A DNA stretch of 53,274 nucleotides from Oscillibacter sp. ER4 (lineage in GTDB: Bacteria > Bacillota > Clostridia > Oscillospirales > Oscillospiraceae). Position 1 is the first letter of the stretch. Every line of letters starts with the position of its first letter. The stretch lies in assembly GCF_000765235.1 (NCBI RefSeq), contig NZ_JPJG01000056.1:1-53274 (forward strand), given 5' to 3'. Of this stretch, positions 28,180-36,065 are shown piece after piece. The notes beneath the pieces are model-generated. The model was not told where the DNA came from. It made no database searches and saw only the letters and a list, made by a program, of their open reading frames with translations. The translations under genes were made by a program, and so were the position numbers.

Positions 28180-28692
28180 ATGAAGGAAAACAGAAAGCTT
28201 TTGAGAGAAGTCCTCAAGGACATCTGCCACGACATGACGGACGAGGAAGTGCTGAACCTGCTGGCGGACAGTAAAATTTCCGAAAATCTCGCAGGCGAAA
28301 AGGAAAAATACACCATTGGCCAGCGCGCGGCAGACGCCATCGCGAAATTTGCGGGCAGCTGGGCGTTCATCTTTGCCTTCACCGGCGTGCTGATTTTGTG
28401 GATGCTTGTCAACACGCTTCTGGCGGCAAAGGCGTTCGACCCGTACCCCTTCATCCTGCTCAATCTGGCGCTCTCCTGCGTGGCGGCCATTCAGGCGCCG
28501 CTCATCATGATGAGCCAGAACCGGCAGGAGGAAAAGGACCGCCGCCGCGCGGAGAACGATTACCGAGTCAACCTCAAAACGGAGATCATGATCGAGGATC
28601 TCTACGACAAGGTAAACGCCATTCTCGCCAGACAGACCTCTTTGGAAAAACAGCTGGCCGAGGAGGACGGTGAAAGCACAGAGCAAAAATGA
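28180..28692 (+). CDS. DUF1003 membrane protein
   Basis: 170 aa. A cytosolic N-terminal part (to about residue 60) is followed by two membrane spans with the family core FAGSWAFIFAFTGVLILWML and FDPYPFILLNLALSCVAAIQ, then APLIMMSQNRQEEKDRRRAE and a charged coiled-coil tail. DUF1003 proteins are of unknown function and often sit near ion-transport genes; the Ktr pair follows downstream on the other strand. Start ATG 28180 has AAAAGG upstream. Confidence 0.9.
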   Translation: MKENRKLLREVLKDICHDMTDEEVLNLLADSKISENLAGEKEKYTIGQRAADAIAKFAGSWAFIFAFTGVLILWMLVNTLLAAKAFDPYPFILLNLALSCVAAIQAPLIMMSQNRQEEKDRRRAENDYRVNLKTEIMIEDLYDKVNAILARQTSLEKQLAEEDGESTEQK

Positions 28693-28724
28693 GGGAGGAC
28701 GATTCTCCCTCATTTTTCTCTATT
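28687..28724 (+). terminator. rho-independent terminator
   Basis: ATGAGGGA/TCCCTCAT hairpin then a T-rich run; overlaps the DUF1003 stop. Confidence 0.75.
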
Positions 28725-28728
28725 TTTG

Positions 28729-28757
28729 CGCAATGCGGCATTCCCTGCCGCAGAATC
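28729..28757 (-). terminator. possible terminator of the ktr unit
   Basis: On the minus strand GCGGCA-GGGAA-TGCCGC, then ATTGCGCAAAAATAG; weak T content. The remaining bases to 28824 show nothing clear. Confidence 0.4.
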
Positions 28758-28824
28758 TGCGCGCTTTTGTTGAGATGCCTCTCCGGCGCATCAAGCCCTT
28801 ATACGTGCAAGACTCTATGTTGCT

Positions 28825-29472
28825 TTACAGCCGGAAGTGCTTCTTAAGTTCTTGGTTTTCCCCCAGCACCAGCAGCGTCATATCAGCGTCCAGCACAGTT
28901 TCCGGTGAGACGTTCACATCGGTCTTGCCGTTCCGCTTCACACCGAGGATGTTGACGCCGTATTTTCTGCGGATGTCCAGCTCGCCGATGCTGCGGCCCT
29001 GCCAATCCTCCGGCACGGCAACCTCGATAATGGCGTGCTGCTCGTCCAGCTCAATGTAGCTAAAAATATGGTTGGCGGTATAGCGGATGGCCGCCCACTT
29101 CGCCAGCTGCTTTTCCGGGTAGGCGACCGCGTCCGCGCCGTTGCGCAGCAGAAATTTCGCCTGCACATCCCGCTCAGCGCGGGATACCACATATTTTGCT
29201 CCCAGCTCCTTGAGCAGCGACGTCGTCTCCAGCGAATTCTGAAAATTTCCGCTGATGGTGACATAGCAGACATCGTAATTGCTCACGCCCAGCGAGCGCA
29301 GAAAGTCCACACGGGTGCTGTCGCCGATCTGCGCGTTGGTGACAAAGGACATGCACTCGTTGACGCGCTCCTCGTCTTTGTCCACCGCCATCACCTGATG
29401 GCCCAGCTCGTTGAGCTGCATGGCAAGATGCCGCCCGAAGCGGCCCAGTCCGATCAATAATACCGTTTTCAT
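28825..29472 (-). CDS. ktrA: potassium channel regulatory subunit (KtrA/TrkA type)
   Basis: 215 aa, the size of KtrA. N-terminal Rossmann RCK domain (VLLIGLGRFGRHLAMQLNEL, nucleotide-binding GxGxxG; acidic AVDKDEE at the end of strand 2) and a C-terminal TrkA_C domain (about 140-215, IGELDIRRKYGVNILGVKR). It forms the cytosolic gating ring of the KtrB channel, binding ATP/ADP. Encoded 12 bases after ktrB in the same direction, a classic two-gene unit. Confidence 0.92.
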   Translation of the reverse strand: MKTVLLIGLGRFGRHLAMQLNELGHQVMAVDKDEERVNECMSFVTNAQIGDSTRVDFLRSLGVSNYDVCYVTISGNFQNSLETTSLLKELGAKYVVSRAERDVQAKFLLRNGADAVAYPEKQLAKWAAIRYTANHIFSYIELDEQHAIIEVAVPEDWQGRSIGELDIRRKYGVNILGVKRNGKTDVNVSPETVLDADMTLLVLGENQELKKHFRL

Positions 29473-29484
29473 TGTATGCTCCTT

Positions 29485-30834
29485 TCAGCCTACGGTAATT
29501 TTCTCCTGCGGATAGCGGGCGTAAGTCAGATCAGACCCGGAGAATGCGGCGTAGATCAAGGTCAATCCGCCGACGCGCCCGAAATACATCAGCAGGATGA
29601 GAATGCTCTGCGACAGGACTCCCAGCTGCGGCGTCAGCCCCAGCGTCAGGCCCACCGTACCGGCGGCGGACGCTGTTTCATAGAGACAGGCACCGAGGGG
29701 AAGCTCCTCCGCTGTGCTGATGACCGCCGCGCCCGCAAAGGTCAGCCCCAGATACAGCAGCAGAATGGCGGCGGCGTTGCGGACGGCGGATGTCTCCAAT
29801 CTGCGGTGGAAGAGCTGCGGATCCTCTCGCCTGCGGAAGGCGGCAACGGCGTTGGCAATCAGGACGGCCAGCGTTGTGACCTTCATGCCGCCCGCCGTAG
29901 AGCCGGGGGCCCCGCCGGTGAGCATCAGCAGAATGGTGACCGCCTGAGAGGCATCCGTCATCTCCGTCAGATCCACTGTGTTATAGCCGGCCGTCCGCGG
30001 CGTGACCGACTGAAAAAGGGAGGCCAATATCCGCTCTCCTATCGTCAGGTCCGCAAAATCCGTCAGGAAAAAGAGAAACGCCGGAATCGTGATCAAAAGC
30101 GCCGTCGCGCTCAGAATGACCTTGCTCTGCATCCGGTAACGCCGCAGGTGCAGCCCGTGCGTACAGACATCGTCCCACGTTAGAAAGCCGATGCCGCCCA
30201 CGATGATCAGCAGCATGATCACAATGTTGACCAGCGGGTCGGCGGCATAGGCCGTCAGCGAGGGGTAGAGGGAATCCGTCCGCCCCAGAATATCGAAGCC
30301 CGCATTGCAGAAGGCGGAAACGGAATGGAAAACGGACATCCATACGCCCCGCAGTCCATAGTCCCGGCAAAAGGCTGGCAGCAGCGCCAGCGCGCCCAGC
30401 AGCTCGACCAGAAAGGTCCCCTTGAGGATAAATCTCGTCAGGCGCACGATGCCGCCCACCGCAGGGGCGGAGATGGCGTCCTGCATGGCGCTGCGCTCCT
30501 TGAGCGTGATGTTCCGCCCAGCGAGCATCAGGAAGGTCACCGCACCGGTGATCACCCCCAGCCCGCCGATCTGGATCAGCAGCAATATGACTGTTTGACC
30601 GAAGGCGGACCAGTAACTGCCGGTATCCTGCACCACCAGCCCCGTCACGCAGACAGCGGAAGTGGAGGTAAACAGTGCCTCATGAAACGGCGTCCAGACA
30701 CGCTGTACTGTGGCGATAGGCAGCATCAGCACCAGCGCCCCCAATAGGATCACGCCCGCAAAGCCGAGGATCATGATTTGAAAAGAAGTCAAATGCCGCT
30801 TTAAGCGAAACAAAGTCTCCGTCACATCACACAC
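29485..30834 (-). CDS. ktrB: potassium uptake channel subunit (KtrB/TrkH type)
   Basis: 449 aa membrane protein of the Trk/Ktr/HKT family. The four pore loops are visible with their central Gly residues: TSTSAVCVTGL, VSAFCNAGF, VTPRTAGYNT and SAAGTVGLTLG. Membrane segments alternate with these as expected for four M1-P-M2 units. With KtrA it makes the sodium-dependent potassium uptake system. Start ATG 30834 with AGGAGG upstream. A TGC-TATACT extended -10 lies about 36-45 bases upstream on the minus strand. Confidence 0.92.
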   Translation of the reverse strand: MCDVTETLFRLKRHLTSFQIMILGFAGVILLGALVLMLPIATVQRVWTPFHEALFTSTSAVCVTGLVVQDTGSYWSAFGQTVILLLIQIGGLGVITGAVTFLMLAGRNITLKERSAMQDAISAPAVGGIVRLTRFILKGTFLVELLGALALLPAFCRDYGLRGVWMSVFHSVSAFCNAGFDILGRTDSLYPSLTAYAADPLVNIVIMLLIIVGGIGFLTWDDVCTHGLHLRRYRMQSKVILSATALLITIPAFLFFLTDFADLTIGERILASLFQSVTPRTAGYNTVDLTEMTDASQAVTILLMLTGGAPGSTAGGMKVTTLAVLIANAVAAFRRREDPQLFHRRLETSAVRNAAAILLLYLGLTFAGAAVISTAEELPLGACLYETASAAGTVGLTLGLTPQLGVLSQSILILLMYFGRVGGLTLIYAAFSGSDLTYARYPQEKITVG

Positions 30835-30869
30835 CTCCTTGAAACAATGGTACTCTCAATCTTCCGTAC

Positions 30870-30878
30870 AGTATAGCA
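30870..30878 (-). promoter_or_regulatory. extended -10 promoter of ktrB-ktrA
   Basis: Minus strand TGC-TATACT; the -35 is weak. Confidence 0.5.
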
Positions 30879-31037
30879 CGGCTTTTGCAATGTGTCTGTA
30901 TGTATCTTGTACAATTTTCAGGTGCAGAGTCCTTATTTGCGGCCCGGAGGCGGTCTGCAAAGCTGCGGTTGACAGACTTTGGTGCATAGAATTCTCCGCG
31001 TGACCTGTAAATCTTTCCTGATTTTTTACAGAAACCG

Positions 31038-31066
31038 TTGCCTTTTTTCAATATTTGTTCTAAGAT
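31038..31066 (+). promoter_or_regulatory. promoter of the LtaS-like gene
   Basis: TTGCCT, 17 bases, TAAGAT. Confidence 0.5.
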
Positions 31067-31138
31067 AAGCTCTCTGTCTGTCATATTCAGCTGAAATTCT
31101 ACAAAGCTTTTTAAAAAAGTCCCAACGGGAGAACCAAT

Positions 31139-33805
31139 ATGCTCAAAGAAAAAACATCCGATGTATCCATGACAAATACGAATCAAGGCTCTGGCACTGC
31201 TGCTGAAGCGGCAGTGCCCATGAGCCGTGGCCTTTGGAATACGTGGCGCAAAAATCTCCTGCTGTTCTGCCTGACCGGCGTTTATGTGGAGCTGTGCCTG
31301 CATCTGTGCGTATTCGGCTCGATGGACCGGTACGCGGGATATCCTGTCCTGTTTGGCCTGCTGGGTGGCGCACTCTGCACGCTGGTAGTCTCAAGCCTGC
31401 CAAAGGTCCTGCGCCAGATCACAGGGGTTTTCCTGGTCGCGGCACAGGTGCTGCTGGCCGAGGTGCAGTTGGTCTATCACTGCATCTTCGGAGATTTCAT
31501 GCCCGTCAGCCAGATCGGCATGGGCGGAAATGTGGTCGTCAATTTCAACTCGCAGCTTCTCTATGGGATCCGCCAAAATCTGCTGAAGATCCTGCTCCTC
31601 CTGCTGCCGCTGATTGCCGTGATCCTCTGCCTTGCCCTGCGAAGGGGGCAGGCTCTGAAGCTGCGGCTGCGCTGGAAACAGACTATGGCCTCCTCTGCCG
31701 TGCTCCTCGCACTGCTGCTGACGGTCACGGGACTCATGTATGTTGGACGGGACAACGCCTTTTCCGTCTATCGTACCTTCACCAATGTGAACACCTCCAC
31801 CGACAGCAGTTATAAAAAAATCGGTATGCTGGCCACCACGGCGCAGGAGCTTCGATACATGCTCTTCAGCGGCAGCGGCAGCATTATGATCACGCCGTCG
31901 TCCTTGAATATGAGCGATGTTCCGCGGACATACAGCAGCAACTCCTATAACGTGATCGAAAGCATCGATTTTACGGCTCTTGCAGACAGTACCGACAGCG
32001 ATATTCTCAAGGCCACAGACGAGTATCTATCAAATGCAACACCCACCCGCAAAAACAACTACACAGGACTTCTTAAGGACTATAACCTCATCACCATCTG
32101 CGCCGAGAGCTTCTGCCCGTGGTTTATCAGCGAGGAGCTGACGCCGACGCTCTACAAGCTGAGCCATACGGGTATTCTCTTTGAAAATTACTACGGCACG
32201 TTCCAGTCCGTCACCACCAACGGCGAATACACCATGTGCATGGGGCTTTATCCGGATATGTCCCGCACGAAGACGGATTCCAGCTTCAATGTGGCGGGCA
32301 CCAACTATCTGCCGTTCTGCCTGGGCAATGCGCTCAAGGGCATGGGCTATCAAGCCTGGGGCTATCACGACTACATCGGGGATTTCTACAACCGGAACAT
32401 CACCCACGCCAACATGGGCTACACGTTCAAGGCGGCGGATTCTGGTCTGGCCATGAAGATCGACTGGCCCTCCTCCGATCTGGAGATGATGGAGGCCTCC
32501 ATAGACGACTACATCAACAGCGGAGAACCCTTCCACGCCTATTACATGACCTTCAGCGGTCACTACCAGTACAACTGGGACAACGCAATGAGCGCCAAAA
32601 ACCGCGACGCGGTGAAAGATCTGCCCTATTCCGAGCCGGTGAAGGCGTACATTGCCTGCAATCTGGAGCTGGAATACGCACTGGAGTACCTGATGCAGCG
32701 GCTGGAGCAGGCTGGCGTTGCCGACAAGACCTGCATCGTCCTGACCAACGACCACTACCCCTACGGCCTGACCGAAGACGAGTACAACGAGCTGGCCGGG
32801 CAGACGCTGGACACCACCTTTGAGAAGTACCGCAACAGCTTCATCTGCTATGTTCCCGGCCTTTCAGAGAACATCGTGGTGGATGAATACTGCTCCACGG
32901 CGGACATCTTGCCGACACTGCTGAATCTCTTCGGCGTGGACTACGATTCCCGCCTGCTGGCGGGCACCGACGTGCTTTCCAGCGGCCTCCATGTAGCGGT
33001 GCTGTCGGATAAGTCCTTTCTGACGAAGACCTTCCGCTATGACGCCGGTACGGAAACCGTGATCCCCGCCGACGAGAATACCACAGTCTCCGACGAGCTG
33101 GCGGAAGCCTACCGGCTCTATGTGGACAGCCGGTTCCAGCTCTCCGGCAACATTCTCAACAGCGATTACTACGCCCACGTCTTTTCCAAAGAGTCCAGCG
33201 GCGGGAGCCTTGCGGACACGGTGGTGTTCACGGACATCAAGAGCATCTTCAATCAGGCCAGCGTCCTCTACATGTACCGCAAGGGCTATGTGGATCCGGA
33301 AACACCGGACACCTTCGGCGGCAAGGCCACGGCAAGACTGGGTGAGTTTGTCGATGTGCTCTACCGCATCGCGGGCCGGCCGGAAACGGACAACACCGCC
33401 CTTCCGGCTGACTACGAAAACGAGGAATTCAACGCGGCCCATCCCTATTATAATGCCGTGTGCTGGGCCTATCAGACAAGGCTGCTCCGGCAAAATGATC
33501 CCAATGCCGAATACGATGACAAGGTGGACTATCAGACGGCGTGCGTACTAATCCGCCGCTACGCGATCATGGCAGGCGTCGATACCGGCGTGGATCAGAC
33601 GCAGCTCAGGCAGCTTCTTCGGGATGCCCCCGATCTTGGCAGAGAGGCCGTCAAAGCGATGCTCTGGTGCGACGAGAAAGACATCACCACCCGGGACAGC
33701 AACCTTGACGAGCTGCTGGCGTCCGCTGGCACCCCCATCAGCCGCTACCAGATGACGTCGTTCCTGATCTACCTCTGCACCTACGAGCTGGATATTGGCA
33801 GCTGA
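31139..33805 (+). CDS. LtaS-like phosphoglycerol transferase with SLH-like C-terminus
   Basis: 888 aa. Five membrane spans (about residues 37-205) lead to an outside alkaline-phosphatase/sulfatase-fold domain (about 315-640): NLITICAESFCPWF (metal-binding Glu), SVTTNGEYTM (expected catalytic Thr), YHDYIGDFYNRN, and LTNDHYPYG (metal Asp-His). These match lipoteichoic acid synthases and related polyglycerolphosphate transferases. About 240 residues follow that LtaS lacks; they contain three degenerate SLH-like units (FTDIKSIFNQASVLYMYRKG ...; HPYYNAVCWAYQTRL...; REAVKAMLWCDEKDI...). This suggests wall-polymer contact or targeting. Start ATG 31139 with GGGAG upstream. Usual LtaS length is about 640-650. 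Confidence 0.85.
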   Translation: MLKEKTSDVSMTNTNQGSGTAAEAAVPMSRGLWNTWRKNLLLFCLTGVYVELCLHLCVFGSMDRYAGYPVLFGLLGGALCTLVVSSLPKVLRQITGVFLVAAQVLLAEVQLVYHCIFGDFMPVSQIGMGGNVVVNFNSQLLYGIRQNLLKILLLLLPLIAVILCLALRRGQALKLRLRWKQTMASSAVLLALLLTVTGLMYVGRDNAFSVYRTFTNVNTSTDSSYKKIGMLATTAQELRYMLFSGSGSIMITPSSLNMSDVPRTYSSNSYNVIESIDFTALADSTDSDILKATDEYLSNATPTRKNNYTGLLKDYNLITICAESFCPWFISEELTPTLYKLSHTGILFENYYGTFQSVTTNGEYTMCMGLYPDMSRTKTDSSFNVAGTNYLPFCLGNALKGMGYQAWGYHDYIGDFYNRNITHANMGYTFKAADSGLAMKIDWPSSDLEMMEASIDDYINSGEPFHAYYMTFSGHYQYNWDNAMSAKNRDAVKDLPYSEPVKAYIACNLELEYALEYLMQRLEQAGVADKTCIVLTNDHYPYGLTEDEYNELAGQTLDTTFEKYRNSFICYVPGLSENIVVDEYCSTADILPTLLNLFGVDYDSRLLAGTDVLSSGLHVAVLSDKSFLTKTFRYDAGTETVIPADENTTVSDELAEAYRLYVDSRFQLSGNILNSDYYAHVFSKESSGGSLADTVVFTDIKSIFNQASVLYMYRKGYVDPETPDTFGGKATARLGEFVDVLYRIAGRPETDNTALPADYENEEFNAAHPYYNAVCWAYQTRLLRQNDPNAEYDDKVDYQTACVLIRRYAIMAGVDTGVDQTQLRQLLRDAPDLGREAVKAMLWCDEKDITTRDSNLDELLASAGTPISRYQMTSFLIYLCTYELDIGS

Positions 33806-34120
33806 GCATGCGGCGCAGATCCTGCCGGAGAAGTGTTCCGCGACCGATTCGCAAAAAGAGTCGCCTTTCTCGGCTGTGTACCGGAAGATACCCATTCGAT
33901 GCCGCACTACGCTTAATGTTGGAATAAGTAAACATACTCACAAGCATTACACTCAGTGTAGACCTAATGTAGATTCAGACCATTCTGTGTTTACGAAAGT
34001 TTACATTGAGTGTAATTTTTTCTGCCTTGAATGGGTGGTCAAACAGGGCCGGTTTTCTACATCTATTACGAAGGGATGAGACATCCACCCCCTATTCTCA
34101 CACGAAAGAAGGGGTTTGAT
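33806..34120. other. gene-free stretch with inverted and direct repeats
   Basis: Contains the near-perfect inverted repeat 33946-33960 / 34002-34016 (ATTACACTCAGTGTA and its complement with one change). TAATGT also occurs at 33914 and 33965, and GTAAAC/GTTTAC words occur at 33927 and about 33989. The change from host-like GC-rich DNA to AT-richer DNA occurs here, so the left edge of the mobile region probably lies in this stretch. No ORF is convincing. Confidence 0.5.
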
Positions 34121-34541
34121 TTGAGCAAACGAAAACACGGACCTACGATTGTACCGGCCTTATCCGCCAAGGTGGATAACAAAAAAACGATTCATTCAGG
34201 TTGGAAACTCACTGCTCCTCTCCAAGCAGTTCCACGCACTCAGCACCGGCAGCCGGTTTCTCTATTTCTGCATGGCCATGGAGAGCGGCGGAGGGAAGAA
34301 TTTCATTCTTCCACAAAAGGACGCAAAAAAGTACGGGATCGCGCCTTCCAGCCTGTGGAAGCACATCAACGAGCTGGAAGCTGCCCGTTTTATCAGAGTC
34401 TATTCCGGAAAGCCCACACGCGAACCAAACCGATATGAGTTTTGCCTGAGTTGGAAGCTGCCGCCGTCACCCCTTCGTTCGCATACCCCCATGGCTATAT
34501 GTAGTAAATCTGTCTCGGATGGAAACAAGGGCGGGCCGTAA
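34121..34541 (+). pseudogene. winged-helix mobile-element protein, frameshifted at an A7 run
   Basis: TTG 34121 (after AAGAAGGGG) starts SKRKHGPTIVPALSAKVDNK in one frame; the rest, from IQVGNSLLLSKQFHALSTGS to a stop at 34541, is in the next frame. Removing one A from the run at about 34182-34188 joins them as VDNKKRFIQVGNSLLL, which reads like the intact small winged-helix proteins of Firmicutes conjugative elements (KKYGIAPSSLWKHINELEAA is the helix-turn-helix). About 139 aa when joined. The break could be mutation, sequencing error, or transcript slippage on A7. Confidence 0.65.
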
Positions 34542-34896
34542 AAAATCTCACTGGTTATGTCTTTTAGAATGAGTGCCGGCTGACAGAACGGAGGTCACTT
34601 GTACTGTTTTGATACAAGATCGGCATTTCTCTTGCACAAAAATGAGTCAGCCGAAATGAATGAAAGGGAATGAGAAAAAAGTGAATATGATGGGCTGAAA
34701 AGCCTTGAAAACACTTACTTTTTGAAAATCTCATTTCCTGTTTGATAGCAAAATGATAGCAGATACTAAAGCCATTTTGTTTGTTCTTGTTTTGGCGAGC
34801 GAATGGTTTGCAGGTTTGCTGTCGCATCCAATCCTATATTGAGAGCGAAAAAGGCTCTGCTGACTTTCTGTAAAAGAAGGTCGGCAGAGCCTTTTG
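34542..34896. other. gene-free left end of the integrated element
   Basis: AT-rich; holds the TGATAGCA pair and the terminator of the XRE gene. No ORF is supported. Confidence 0.5.
34741..34763. repeat. candidate left attachment region: TGATAGCA x2
   Basis: TGATAGCA at 34743 and 34754 (11-base step). TGATAGCAGA at 34754-34763 is identical to 48771-48780 at the other end of the element. Confidence 0.5.
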
Positions 34897-34899
34897 TTA
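34849..34899. terminator. rho-independent terminator of the XRE gene
   Basis: AAGGCTCTGC...GCAGAGCCTT long hairpin with inner TTCT/AGAA pairing and T-runs; ends at the XRE stop. Confidence 0.75.
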
Positions 34900-35427
34900 T
34901 TCTTCGCTATGTTCCTTGAGATCAGCAAGGAGCAGGTCACTCAGCTCCTGCGATGGCGTGATCTTGTGCCACTGACCGGAGGTGTCAAGTTCAGGGTAGC
35001 GGTAGCGCCAGCGGTCATATTCTTCTTTGGTAATCTCCCCCGCTTTCAGCTTGGCGGCAACCGCACCCCACGCGGCAAGCATTTTGTGAAGCTCCGCTGC
35101 GTCGCGTCCTTTGTGGATATGAACGCGCAGATGTACCTCATCCTCACAGTCGCAGACCTCAAGACCGTAGCGGTCTTCCAGCGTGAACAGCGTGTGCATC
35201 AGTCCAATATAGGAGTCAATGTCCGGTACGTCCAGCGCCTTGGGCGAAACGTCAAGCACCTGCGCCAGCGCAGCGGTCACGTCCGCTTTGGGCGTTCTGG
35301 AACCATTCTCGTACTGCGCAAGGCGGACATCTGCGGATTTCTCCGGAAAACCCAGCGCCATGCCAAGGTATTTCTGCGTCATGCCCCGCATCGTGCGGAA
35401 AAAGTGGATGCGTTCACCAATCGCCAT
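34897..35427 (-). CDS. XRE-family repressor of the element
   Basis: 176 aa from ATG 35427 (AGGAG nine bases upstream; ATG 35436 touches that site). HTH at residues 3-60 (RIHFFRTMRGMTQKYLGMAL, RLAQYENGSRTPKADV); the C-terminal two thirds are helical and charged, unlike a CI protease domain. It is divergent from xis-int with dyads over the facing promoters, the layout of a regulator that keeps excision genes silent. Known for similar Firmicutes elements; direct targets here are inferred. Confidence 0.85.
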   Translation of the reverse strand: MAIGERIHFFRTMRGMTQKYLGMALGFPEKSADVRLAQYENGSRTPKADVTAALAQVLDVSPKALDVPDIDSYIGLMHTLFTLEDRYGLEVCDCEDEVHLRVHIHKGRDAAELHKMLAAWGAVAAKLKAGEITKEEYDRWRYRYPELDTSGQWHKITPSQELSDLLLADLKEHSEE

Positions 35428-35463
35428 AATAGCCATCTCCTGTGTCGGTTGTCTTTGATAATG

Positions 35464-35492
35464 AGTATAGCAGATATGTTTAATTTCGTCAA
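35464..35492 (-). promoter_or_regulatory. promoter of the XRE repressor gene
   Basis: Minus strand TTGACG, 17 bases, TATACT. Confidence 0.8.
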
Positions 35493-35536
35493 GAAAAATC
35501 TAAGCAAGTTTATTTAATATTTTCCTGCAAACCGGC

Positions 35537-35591
35537 TTGACTTAAACTCATATGTATAGTACAATAGTTATAAGCTAAGCATATTAGCTTA
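35537..35591 (+). promoter_or_regulatory. xis-int promoter with operator-like dyad
   Basis: TTGACT (35537), 17 bases, TACAAT (35560-35565). TAAGCTAA-GCATA-TTAGCTTA (35571-35591) covers the expected start site. A similar half site, TAAGC, occurs at 35501 beside the facing promoter. Confidence 0.75.
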
Positions 35592-35867
35592 ATTCATAGA
35601 AATTTTACAATTAGGATAGTCAACAAATGCAGAAAAAATGTCCGTTGTAAAGTGAGGGGGGTGAAATCCAAAAGCCGCACAATTGAATGACCGTCCAAGG
35701 GATACTTTCTCCGGGGAAGCAGGCGATGAAATGAGCATGCCAAGGAGAAAAGAAAACGGCACAGCGCCGAAAAGGGTTGCCTGTCAGAGTCCTGCGGATA
35801 GAACGGCGAAGCAATCAACCACAAATCAGGAAAGGAAGGTATTTTGCCTATGGCAGGAGAAATTTTT
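35592..35867 (+). other. long leader before xis, no clear gene
   Basis: A 62-codon frame (35683-35871) and shorter ones lack ribosome sites and family resemblance. The leader of about 300 bases may be regulatory. Confidence 0.4.
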
Positions 35868-36065
35868 ATGAGAGTAAATGAAGTTGCGGAAGAGCTTGGC
35901 GTATCGGTTCCGTATGCGTATAAGCTCATCCGTGAGCTGAACGAAGAGCTGCGAAAGACCGGCTGCATCACCATTGCAGGCAGGATCGACCGCAAGTTCT
36001 TCCATGAGAAGTTCTACGGAACGAGAGAACCGAAGGAAAGAAGGGAATCAAATGGCAGCGTTTAA
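35868..36065 (+). CDS. xis: excisionase-like small HTH protein
   Basis: 65 aa from ATG 35868 (AGGAG eight bases before); ATG 35850 is possible. MRVNEVAEELGVSVPYAYKL is a MerR/excisionase-type winged helix, followed by RELNEELRKTGCITIAGRID and the wing. Xis proteins bend attachment-site DNA and direct the integrase to excision. The gene overlaps int by 14 bases. Confidence 0.8.
   Translation: MRVNEVAEELGVSVPYAYKLIRELNEELRKTGCITIAGRIDRKFFHEKFYGTREPKERRESNGSV

Larger units (their letters stand above)
30835..31138. other. divergent intergenic region ktrB / LtaS-like gene
   Basis: 304 bases holding the two promoters listed. A minus-strand frame of 85 codons (31084 to 30827) overlaps the ktrB start, lacks a ribosome site and resembles nothing known to me, so no gene is called. 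Confidence 0.5.

Noticed and set aside
30827-31084. 85-codon minus-strand frame overlapping the ktrB start
   Set aside because: No ribosome site, overlaps a promoter region and matches no family.
35683-35871. 62-codon ORF before xis
   Set aside because: No ribosome site and unlike known proteins; overlaps the xis ribosome-binding area.
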